Origin: Chaetoderma sp. LZ-2023a
Lineage: Eukaryota > Mollusca > Caudofoveata > Chaetodermatida > Chaetodermatidae
Assembly: GCA_034401795.1 (NCBI GenBank)
Contig: CM067370.1
Coordinates: forward strand, 107,469,387-107,533,386
Reading direction: 5' to 3'
Length of the DNA stretch: 64,000 bases
Each line of letters opens with the position of its first letter. The first letter of the stretch is position 1. Both the position numbers and the translations under genes were made by a program. Of the stretch, positions 33,680-45,200 are shown in pieces. The notes under the pieces were generated by a model. It was not told where the DNA came from and did not search any database. It was given only the letters and a program-made list of their open reading frames with translations.

Positions 33680-34000
33680 TATGAGAACAATTAATTTACA
33701 ATAAACCAATCAATCCATTCATTTATTTATATACATGTATATGTTAATTTATCTATCTATAAGTCACTTGTCCCCAATCACCCCCATCAACACATTATCC
33801 TACTGTCTACCTACCTACCTACATACCAATCTATCTTTAAATCAACCCACCCACTCTACCACCCACCCTAGCTAACTACATAATTATTTAAATCCACCTA
33901 CTAACCCCGCGCATCCACTCATGCATCCACCCACCCACCGACCCATCCATCCATCGATCCATCTATCTATCGATCTGATTAGTAGATGTTTCTAGATTAG
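33680..34000 (+). repeat. Low-complexity tetranucleotide-rich stretch
   Basis: Degenerate runs of atct, ctac, ccac and atcc words (for example ctacctacctac, atccatccatcgatcc), an eroded microsatellite. Confidence 0.7.
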
Positions 34001-34014
34001 CAATACACTGATCA

Positions 34015-34230
34015 TTAAACCTTTATCACTCAAGTTGGCTAAAAACGGCTTCTGCAGGGGTTGTCAGAAATTTCCATTTGCAGACAAAGAGAAGACTAGT
34101 TTGACAATTTACCATTGGAATGACTGGCTTGATAACTGAGTCAGTCATTCCAGTGATAAATTTTCAAACACATGGACATTTTCTATGAGAAAATTGAAAT
34201 TTTATTGAGCATATTTAAGGGTTAAAAGGT
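34015..34230. repeat. Palindromic MITE, family 2
   Basis: ttaaacctttatcactc at the left and atttaagggttaaaagg at the right. The central tgactggcttgataactga palindrome and gaaatttccatttgcagac arm are present. Confidence 0.65.
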
Positions 34231-34536
34231 TCAAGTTACAATTACTAATAGCCTACCTAGATACATATATTACAAGTCGATATATTATATATTAGACGTA
34301 TTATCTGTTTCCTGATCGCTTACGACCTCCTCCCCAGCCAATTTCTTTCTCCGTTACCGGTGGGCGCCAGGATATTTTTTCTCCCTTTCTATTTGATGGT
34401 GCTGAGGATATTTTTACAGTAGGTAACGGCACAGTGGCATCTGAAAGTTTCAAATATATAAATTGCAAAATTAAAATGATTTTGACTAATAAACAGGGAA
34501 AACCACTTATTTACATTGTAACTGATCAGTTTCAAA

Positions 34537-34538
34537 AC

Positions 34539-34585
<47 letters not shown>
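34537..34585 (+). repeat. (ATT)n microsatellite
   Basis: About 16 uninterrupted units. Confidence 0.9.
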
Positions 34586-34586
<1 letters not shown>

Positions 34587-34769
34587 ATTGTATGACACTG
34601 AATATAACAAGAGGCCCAATTATTGGCTGCTGGCACAACCGAACAAAATGAGATGAGCACAGGAAAAATTTACCATTCAAATTTCTGTGAAGATGGTTTA
34701 GCCAAGTTTTACTAAAATTATGGTTAATAAGTTGTCTTTTTATGATTTTCTCAGAAATTTGCAGAAAAT

Positions 34770-35120
34770 ACAAGATGTCTGCCCGATCAGTTCAGCGGTT
34801 CTGGACAAGTTGTTTTCACGAAAACTAGTTCATCCAAGATGTCCACCGATCCATTTGGAAAATCAAGTTCCTTCAAGCAAACTTGGTTCAGCTCTTGCCC
34901 TAGATCATATATCAAGAGGTTTGCATCACCTCAAGCGGTTTCAGAGATTTTTAAACACATTTCTAAAAGTCGGCCAAAATCCAAGATGGCCACCAACCAA
35001 ATTGGCCGATCATCTTCCTTTGACCAAACCTTTATCCCTATGCCATAAGGATGCTTCCTGTTAAATATACTTGAAATCGTCTGAGTCGCTCTCGAGAAAA
35101 CATTTTAATTTTCCCAACGC
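34770..35120 (+). repeat. Dispersed repeat family 3, copy 2
   Basis: Matches copy 1: gttttcacgaaaactagttcat, caagatggccaccaaccaaattgg, ttaaatatacttgaaatcg, gaaaacattttaa. Confidence 0.65.
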
Positions 35121-35374
35121 TTTAGTATTGGAGTTTCTGGCAGAAAAAAGATCCAAGATGGCTGACAAACCGTTTATCCGACCATTTCAAAAATGGCAAA
35201 TTTGAAACCAGAATACCTAAAAACCTATATAAAATTCCATCAAATATAAATATTGAATATGGCCATCAAACACGCTACATTTTGATTGGTCCATGGCCAC
35301 CATGTTTGTTTTACTTATCAATTCCCTTTGAACAAATTTTATTGGTCCTTAGTCTCTCATCATATCTTCCAAAT

Positions 35375-35740
35375 TTGGGCCCGATCCGACCAGCGGGTCT
35401 GAAGAAGTCATTTTCGCGAAAACTAGGTCATCCAAGATATTTGTCCAATCAAATTCCTTGAACAAAGCAGGCTTAGCTCTTGCCTTAGATGATGTTTCAT
35501 GACTTTTGAATCGATCTCCCAAGCAGTCTTGGAGATTTTTAAAGCCATTTCAAAAAACCAAGCCAACAAATTGGCCGATCATCTTCGTTTGAACAAACTT
35601 GAATCTCTATACCATAAGGATGCTTCTTGCCAAATATAATTGAAATCGGCCCATTGATTCTTGAGAAGTCGTTTAAAGAAAAGGTTGATGGACGACAGAT
35701 GGTCGCCATGGCATAAGCTCACTTGAGCTAAAATCCACTT
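35375..35740 (+). repeat. Dispersed repeat family 3, copy 3
   Basis: Matches copies 1 and 2 (ttttcgcgaaaactaggtcatcc, ttggccgatcatcttcg, caaatataattgaaatcgg). It ends gcataagctcacttgagc, which may be the family's true 3' end. Confidence 0.65.
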
Positions 35741-36022
35741 TGCCATAATAGAATTTTATGTGGTATAACGTCAAAGGGCGAGGTATGTAAGTTGAGCCTT
35801 TGGGAATGTTCGACGAACTTTAACATTTTACCTAACTCAGATCTGACGTTGTACATCACATACTGGTCACCATTTAGATCATGTTTTTACAATCCTCTTT
35901 TTCATGTAGGGTATGACACAAATGTTAAAAAATTTGAAATGGTAGGCTAACAGGCTAACAGGCTACTGGGTGATTCATGATAACCATGCCACCACACCTA
36001 CATTCCCAATTCCTTTACTATG

Positions 36023-36028
36023 TTTATT
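36023..36028 (-). promoter_or_regulatory. Candidate polyadenylation signal of the LRRIQ1-like gene
   Basis: AATAAA on the minus strand, about 85 bases past the predicted stop codon, in A+T-rich sequence. Confidence 0.45.
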
Positions 36029-36112
36029 ATTTCATCAAACTAACTTATTCCTCTGAATAGGGATAAATATATTTGGATTGTTTAATTACATAAAATTTGG
36101 ATCTAACTAGAG

Positions 36113-36238
36113 CTACATTTTCTTCCACATACTTGCTTTCTTGGCCATATCTTCCATAGAGTATCGTCGTGGCAATCGACTTGATCTGTCCTGCCCCATT
36201 GAACTCGCACTCTCAACATCCATACAAGCAGGACTTCT
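36113..36238 (-). CDS. LRRIQ1-like terminal exon
   Basis: Acceptor acacag at 36239-36244, phase 0, 41 codons then TAG. Encodes a polar, basic C-terminus (RRYSMEDMAKKASMWKKM). The previous exon also ends in phase 0, which supports the join. An unseen exon between the two cannot be excluded. Confidence 0.6.
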   Translation of the reverse strand, partial: RSPACMDVESASSMGQDRSSRLPRRYSMEDMAKKASMWKKM

Positions 36239-39200
36239 CTGTGTAAATATAATACAAGCCAGCAATTCAATCATTGAATAAGCAATTCTAACCTTTTCAA
36301 CAATTCCATCACATAGAGAACAGGTTTTTCTGGAAACTGTAATTTTCCGGCAGACATCAATCAACTCAAATAGCCATGAAAATCAGCAAAACAGGTTTAC
36401 ATCCATATCCAATGTTTTTAGCTCATAACATCGATAGTTGCCTGTCAAATCTCAACAGCCTTACATTCCATAGGTGCAAAAAATAGGTTCAATAGATCAC
36501 TCTAACAGAGCGCTCTGGAACAAAACTATTCCATACGGAACGATAACGTTTGCTAAGAAAACGGTATCCCAACATCCTTTGCGTGACACGCTTATGACAT
36601 AATATATGCCTCTGTGACATATGATGCTGTTTCGCATGCAATTACGTCACAGATTGAAAACATGTTTTGCTTTTCGCGAGTCACCTCCAAACATGTTTCA
36701 TGAAATAGCAGAGCGCTCTAACAAAACGTATCGTTCCATAGGAGAGGCAGTTTCCGCCTCGCTAATCTAGCAGAGCGCTCTGGAGCGCTTCACCCCTACG
36801 GCACGCAAGGTTGGTTTAGCTGTTCGCAAAGTCTCATTGGGCTAGTTTATTTGGGACGACATGATCACTTGATCTCCATGCAGGTGCTATTAAAAGGTTC
36901 ATCTCTGCTCAGGTCGTGGAAATAGTAATTTCGTGGGGAATTTTGGGGATTAAGACATTTGGACAGGATTTAACTGAGTCATTATAACTTAGTGATTAAT
37001 AGTGGGATTCATCTAATTTCTTGGTTTTATTGTGAAAATTGTAAAGTCCAATGACTATTTCAGGTGCTCTGATATATATTGAATATGGTATCATACTACC
37101 ATAGCCCTAACTATTCTGCTGATCGCAATAATACAGATATCAAAGGTATACCAGTATGGAAATTGACATCGATACCAGTAAGTGTTTTTCTAATACCGTG
37201 AAGGCAAAGGATTTTCAATGCTTATAGATCATGTGCATTCACTACTTTTAACCCATTAATTTCAAAATTTGTTCAGGAAAATAAAAAAATTTGCTTATTG
37301 GATGTCCATTTACAGGCCAACAGAACACTATTGAGCCCACCAGAAACAAATCGTTAATAGCACACATCTCTCTGGTGTGTTATCGAGCCAGTCATTCCAG
37401 TGGCAAATTTTCAAAAACTCTTTCTCTTGGTCTGAAAATGGACATTTCTCAAGACCACTGCAGAAACTGTTTTGCCTGATATGAGTGTTAAATGGTTAAA
37501 GCTGCTATGTCAAACCAAGTAGTCTTAAATGAAAAATAATAGCAAACGTACAATATTCCTGGCGTATTTAGCTTATTTTCATGCAATCTAATGGAATATG
37601 AAATGATTTTCCATGTTGAGCACCCTATCATTGAAATTGAATTGTGCATAAGAACTATGCAACGTGGATGAGTTTTATTTAAAATGTGTAGGTTGTGCCT
37701 CGTGAAATGGTGGAACAGCCATTCAATAAGAAGAAGGGCTTCCCCAGTCGCAAGTAGGTCACAACCCGTAAACAAATCTCTTGTGACAGCGACAAGTTTG
37801 CGAATGTTACGCTACATATTTTTCTTCTCCTACTCGCGTGTTTTAGCGTGTTCTCATGTATCGACTTCTTGGTGACAGCTTGATAGTGAATCATATGAAG
37901 ATATTTGTGCGCTAGAATAAGAAAATTCAACAATATTTACGCGATTGGAAGTAGAAAACAATCCCATCGAGGGGCGTTCACCCCTGTGCCAATTCGCCAT
38001 ATTGTGCCGTACTTGTTAATATGGTACAATTGTAATACGCTGGCGGATTGTTTTATAAAGTCCAGGTGATTTCAGCAATTTTACGTGATGTTGTACACAC
38101 CTACGCCAGTTCCATAGCCCTATTCTATGCATTGGGCATAGAAAATGTAGGATATAGGTCGTCTATTCACGTTTTGCATGTAGGATATGCGTACACAAGT
38201 CTTACAGCTTCATTTGTGGTTAAGTCAGCCATCCATGCAGACAGTTGGTCAGTGTGTTGGTCAATTGGTGGGTGCGGGGTTCGGTCTGTCTGCCACTCAT
38301 GCAGTCATCTGACCTGTCACTCATGCAGTCATCTGATCTGTCACCCATACAGTCTAGACTGTCAGTCTCTATTCCTCATGCAGTCATCCGATCTGTCAGT
38401 CATGCAGTCCGTCAGTCTGTCACTTATGCAGCCATCTGATCTGTCACTCATGCAGTCATCTGATCTGCCACTCATGCAGTCATCCGATCTGCTACTCATG
38501 CAGTCACCCGATATGTCACTCATGCAGTCCATCAGTCTGTCACTCATGCAGTCATCATATCTGTCCCTCATGCAGTCATCCGATATGTCATTCATGCATT
38601 CGGACAGTCCGATCTGTCACTCATGCAGTTATCCTATCTGCCAGTCATGCAGTCAATCAGTTAGTCACTCATGCAGTCATCCTATCTGTCACTCATGCAG
38701 TTCACCAGTCTGTCACTCATGCAGTCATCCTATCTGTCACTCATGCAGTTATCGGATATGTCACTCATACAGTCCATCTGATCTGTCACTCATGCAGTCA
38801 CCCAATCTGTCACCCATGCGGTTGGTTTGGCGGGTAGTCTGCAGGTTTGTCATTTAGTCGGTCGAGAAGTCCATTACTCATCCGATCTGTCACTCATGCA
38901 GTCGGTCGGTTGCTCAGTGGGTTGGCCCCTCTATGAGTGGGTAGTTTGGTCTCTCAGGATGTCCGTCACTCATGCAGTCCTCCAATCTGTTACTCATGTA
39001 GTCATCTGGGCTGTCACTCATGCAGTGATCCGATCTGTCACTCGTGCAGTTGGTCGGGCGGCTGGTTGGTCGCTCATTCGGGCGGCCAGTGGATTTGTCA
39101 GTTGGTGGGTTGGTGGTTTGGTCTGTCATCATGTCTGTCAGTCCGTCACTCATGCAGTCCTCCGAACTGGCACTCATGCAGTCTGCCACTCATACAGTCA

Positions 39201-42200
39201 TGCAATTTGTCAGTTATGCAGTTGGTCACTCATCTAGTCGATAGGTCGGTCGCTCATGTGGTCGGTCAGTCCGTCACACATGCGTTTGGTCGGTCCGTTG
39301 TTCAAGCAATCGGTTGGTCGGTCTGCCAAAGGGTAATTTTGTCTGTCAGGCCATCATTTATGCAGTCATCCAATCTGTCACTCATGTAGTTGGTCGTTCC
39401 ACCAGTCTGTCACTGATGCAGTCATCCGATATGTCACGCATGCAGTCATCCGATCTGTCACTAATGCAGTCATCCAATCTGTCACTCATGCAGTCTGTCA
39501 GTTTGTCATTCATGCAGTCATGCTATCTATCAGTCATGCAGTCATCTGATATGTCAAACATGCAGTCCATCAGCCTGTCATTGATGCGGTCCATCAGTGT
39601 GTCACTCATGCAGTCCTCTGATCTCTTATTCATGCAGTCCCTCCACCTGTCTAAAAGAACCGCTTCATTTTGGCCCAAAAATAGATAGCTGACCTCTCAA
39701 GCAGATTTGATTGTGGCTTTAACAGTGTCATTACAAGCTAGATATTACCATCAGTTGTACGCGGCCGCCAGACAAGATATCTGGGTCTAAATGTGGCAGG
39801 CTCATCTCACTGTAAACATGTTTCAATGACGAGTGATTCATGCTGAAATATAGAGAGAAATTCCAGTGATAAATGAAATTAGAACATTTGTGATTCTTTA
39901 TTAGGATAATTAAGAATCTGCTGATTGTCTTGTAAATAATTTTCTCGTTGCAGCCTAGCGCAGAAATTACTTTCAATCAAATTGGTGTTGATATAATCAT
40001 AAGGTGCCGTACTTGGCTCCATTGCAATGTGACAAATATTTCCCTGAATGCAGAATGAAAGGACTGTTCAATAAAGGTTTTCCAGAAAATGCCAAAATTA
40101 TTATGGGGATAAAATATTTTCATGACAACGTTCAAAATAACTTTGACCTTGAAACTAGTGACATACCTGCGAGTGTGCTGCTTCAGCTTTGTGTAGTCCA
40201 ATCACATGTACAAATTTAGTTGTAATTAGGCTAATGAATCCTGATATAGGGCAGTATAATAAACTTAATACAAAGGTTTAACATTAAGAGAACAAAGTTC
40301 AAAGGTAAAAAAAAAGGACCCTTGATCTGGTGACGTCCCTGTCATCAGCCTGCTTCCTCAACACAATGATTAAGCACAGAAAAACTGATGTTTATCACAT
40401 GAAAAAGAAAAATATGTGCACACAGGCCAATTAGTTTCAAAGCCATTCAACAGCATGTTTATTAAATCGCAGACATACAATTCATACGTGTTGGACTATT
40501 AAGCATTTAAGACAGATTAATCGAGTCCTTCATGCTGTATTTGATTATGACGTCATCCTACACATCACATAGTTGATTACAATGTCATAGATGTCATATG
40601 ATGGATGGATAAACTGTAAAGGTCCGTTGAGATTCTGTGATTTCAGGATTGAGTGGGATTTCAGGATTGAGTGGGATAGGAAGACTGCAGAATGTCATCA
40701 TTTCTATGATTAATCTAAGACTTACTGTTCATTGATTTTAGAATCTGTTACACTGTACTCTCCAACTTGTGTATGTAACCACTCAAATGTCCTCACTGCT
40801 TGATCTTGGTGGTCTGTCTGCTTGTGTGCCTCTTCTGCTCGAGCTATAGGACACAAGTCATTACTGGATGAGAGAGAGAGTCAGGCTAGCGAACACAAGT
40901 CATTACTGGATGAGAATCAGGCTATAGGAGGATGGTAGACACACATCATTACTGGATGAGTGTCAACAAGCTAGTGAGAGGGAGGGGGGGGGCAGGGAGG
41001 GAGGGAGAGGGGGAGAGTTAAGTGTAGAGAGAGTATGTTGACATAGCTGAGAGACTGGCCATCAAGATACCATGATGCTTTTGACCACCAGTGCTGTGGA
41101 TTTCACATAAACACAACGCTTTCACCGATGAATTTCCCATGTCTCAATTTCAAGGAAACCATACAGGAGAACTGTTGACTATTTTGAAATTAATTTGACT
41201 GAAAAATGTTGCTGCCTTAGGCAGCAACGTCTTAGTCAAATTAATTTTAAAATATTCAACAGAATAAGTTTAATAGCGTAAAGAATTTACTTTTTCAGGG
41301 ATTTGTTGGTGAAACAGTTACCTTAAACTTTCTATGCCATCTGAAATTGTACTGATTTATCCTGCAGAAACTTAGTTGTTTCAGAAATTTATTCATGTGA
41401 GAAAGTTTTCAACTGCAAACATTAAAGGCGGTTGGTTCAAATCTCTCTTGCTATTTCGCCATTATTTTGCAATACCAGAACTCAAAGTTCCTATTTTGCA
41501 TTATTATATTTTTTCCATAAATTATCTTGAAACTCAATGATGAACATTCCTGAAACTTTATGTAAACACATTTTTAAAAAGTATTCTCTGTAATTTTATG
41601 AAAATTTTATGTTGAGAATTATTTGAGTGAAAGATCAAGTCAAATTGCTATGAGAATATTCAACAGAGTTCATGTTTGTATGTATGATTACTGTATTCTG
41701 CGGCTGTAGTAGTAGAAACATCCTACAGCTGCAATCAGTCCTTCTTCGCTTTTGCCCACTGTGTCTTGTCCTCAGCCAAAATCCTTAGCTTCCTCAGGTC
41801 CATTCTTGACTTGAGTGTACCTAATTCTGCTTTCTTGAGGTCACCTCACTGCACGCTTAGCATATTTATGCAATGACATCCTCTCCTGGCTCTGTATTTG
41901 CTAGCTCCGAGTAGGGAGAATTCCAAGGCTCTCTGTGCTGGTGTGTCTTCTGGCATTCTTAGCACATGGCCAAACATGGACCATCTTTGCTGGGTGACTT
42001 TTACAGACAGCGGCGGCGTATTACACATCTTATATAGTGCATCATTAGAAATTCTGCTCTCTGGCCATCGGTGTCCAGTGATGGTGCATAGACGTTTGCG
42101 GTCGTAGGCATCAAGTTTGTCTAGAGCTGCCTTTGGAGCTGCCAAGCTGTTACAGCTATACATCATCAAGGATACGCAGGTTGCATTGTATAAACGTAGT

Positions 42201-45200
42201 CTTTTTACCAAGGGCATCTTTGATCTACGAATCCATAGCTTCCAGAAGGACTGGAAAGCTATGTTCCCCATGATGCAGTGTGCAGCAATGTCAGCAGTAC
42301 TGCAAAGCAGTGAGCCCAGGATTTTACTTTTCCTCCATGGTTCGCTGACACGGAGTGGATTATCATTTTCTTTAGATTCATGCTTTGTAGATAGGTATAT
42401 GTGGGTGAACTCTGTTTTGGATTCATTCATAAAGAGATTCTCAATTTTTAGTTTGCTTGCAGCTAATTGGAGAAGTTCGTCAAGGGGTTTCTTTTCCTAA
42501 TTGATGTCTCAAACACTACAGACTTCACTGACTTGACTCGTACTCTCAGCTTGGTGTCTGCAAGCAGTAGTCTCACTAGTCGTAGCTCATCTTCATTGCA
42601 ACTGGCCTGGCGCAGTACATCTAGGATCTTTGAGCGTTTAATTGTGTCGAAGGCTCGTGACATGTCAATGCCAATTTTGTGGAAATCCCAGTGTTTGGAC
42701 ATGACTACCGACACAAGTATCCATTGAACCCATACAATGTCTGCGCAGCTGTGTCCACGTTTGAAGCCACTTTGACATGATCCGGTGAAGTCGTTGATCT
42801 TGTCTCGGATGCGGCATAGAGTAACATTGGATAGGATTTTCCGTATGCTGTTAAGGAGCACAATGGGCCGCAGATTGGCTAGGGGGGGGGGGGGGCCCAG
42901 GTGGCTTCAAGGATTGCGCGCTGACATCCGCATACAGAGGCAACTCTGACTATGTTTAACCTTCTAACAAGAAACTGTGCTCGACATCCTCGGACACCGC
43001 AATCTTCCCAGGAGCTTACCATAGCTACGTGGAATGTACGTGGACTGACTACAACATCAAAGAGGCAAACCGTGGGTGTAGACTGTGAACACTAACATAT
43101 TACAAACGAAGCCCTAACCAAAATACTGATATCTATGGAATCATGGAATCATCAGCTACTAGCACCATAGGTGTTCTAAAAACCAACATAACTAGGTATA
43201 CTGACGACCCTCTCGTAGTAAAACTGTCAGCAGAACAGAAAGCGTTACGTCTGCGCATCTATCAAAGTGGCCAAAGTGAAGATCGCACCAAACTACGCCA
43301 GGAACGCAATAACATTCTGTGCCACATTAGCGAACGCTTAAAAGATCTTGCTATCCAACAAGCAGATGCCCAAGCAGATGAAATCACTGCCACGGATGAC
43401 TGACACAAAATATTTTGGGCAGCCCGAGCCCTGAGAGTTGCCAACTACACACCACCACTAACTGTACACAAATCTGAAGGACACTATCGGGACTGACTAG
43501 GGAAAAGCAGAAGTAATTAGAGAATGGTTCACGGAACAGTTCACTGACCACGATGATGAGCCCTTGCACCCATTCTCAGGAGACCCCAAGCCATTACTAA
43601 CACTAATTAATACAGCAAAGGTTGAGAAGGCACTTAAATCCCTGAAAAGAAGAAAATTTTCCAAATTTCAAAATTCTTTTGCACGAGTGAGATGACATAC
43701 TTACCTCCCTAACACTCTTGATATACTAGTATATCGGCTCCAGGTTCAATAATATTCAGAATTATAAAAAGTTAGGTGCCCCTAATGGGCAGGTGGATGT
43801 ACACAGTCATGCACATGACAGACCCCACCTACTGCGCATGTGCATACTGGTACTTCCGTTACTAGATATTGACTGACATAGAAGCAACTATTCAAATAAC
43901 CAAAGGACCAGGCCTCCATGGGGTGGAGAGGCCGGGATCCTGTTAGGGAGGTAAGTATGTCATCTCACTCGTGAAAAAGAAATTTGGTAAATTTTCTTAT
44001 TTCACATCATGAGAACATACTTTCCTCCCTAACACTCTTGATTTAAAAACATCTGAAATTGTATCCGAAAACATAACCAGGAATAGAATTTTGCATCGGA
44101 TAATTGACCGATGAAGAGATTGATCAAAAAGCAAATGCCCTCCCCCAACCCCCTTTTTCTGAGCAAGGTTAGAAAAAAACGCTGCTCTAAACGACTAGCA
44201 CGTTCTCTAATACTTGATGAAAAGTATTACTAGACATTGGAAAAAGAAGCTTCATTTTCAAAAAACTCTCTGAAAGAACCACAATTAAGAGACATTACCC
44301 ATCACCAGATTAAAAATAAAAAATATGACACCATCACCAAGACAAAAAAACCCAAACAAAATGGTAACATATAATGACCTCTGATGTCTTGGACACGGCA
44401 CTCATCTCTTCCCCCACCGGATGAAGAGGATTGTGCCAGCTAATAGTAGGGATACCCTACCAACAAATGTGATATTTGTAAATAGCAGAGGAAAACTAAT
44501 TACAAATATATACTTCTACATTTTTTATTTTCTGAGGACTGAGACGGCGAGCGGGTTAGAAGTGTCATGAAGGTAATGGTCAGTAAAACTTGATTCACAG
44601 TGCCACTGGACTACTGACATAAGGTCTTCAATAGAAACACCATTAAATAATGCCATGGAAGTTACCACACCATGGACACTATGAGCCTTGGCTCTATCTA
44701 CTTGAATTCCAGTGGCTGTCTTATGACAGAATTGAATACATTCTACTATCCATCTGGAAATAGTGTCTCTTGATGCACTACCATGGGGTTCAATATATGA
44801 CAACCATAGGGAACATGGGTCCGTCTGCCAAACCTGAGTTCTTCTCTTGTACCTATTCAAAGCACGGACAGGACACCATGCTTTAGTACGAGCATCATAT
44901 CTGATTACGGCAGGTAAAATAATAGGCTGACATGGATATTTTAAAGATTGATTCTTAGCCAAGAAATTCAATCTTGGTAGAAGCTTAAGGCCTTCACCTG
45001 TAACTATATAACGGTCAGGTTCAGCAGACAAGGCATGAATTTCACCCCTGCATCTGGCTGATGCTGCCGCAACTAAAAATACATTTTTAGGTGTCAATAA
45101 TTTTACAGATATAGCACTATGTGGTTCAAAAGGTTTATCACGCAAAACTTGAAGAACCAGAGAAAGACTCCATGACGGTTTCAGTGGAGGATTTCTCAGT

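Noticed and set aside
34389..34773. Frames with poly-Ile or poly-Asn runs
   Set aside because: Direct translations of the (ATT)n microsatellite.
37679..37933. Basic 84-codon minus-strand frame as an extra LRRIQ1-like exon
   Set aside because: The flanking exons already join in phase 0 without it, and it does not carry clear acceptor and donor sites at usable borders.
38048..38857. A 269-codon frame with Cys/His/Ser repeats
   Set aside because: It is the translation of the 24-bp minisatellite. Other frames and the opposite strand are equally open, and it lies inside an intron.
38285..39650. Regularly spaced short repeats resembling a CRISPR array
   Set aside because: Repeats are contiguous with no unique spacers, the period is 24 bp throughout, and the genome is eukaryotic.
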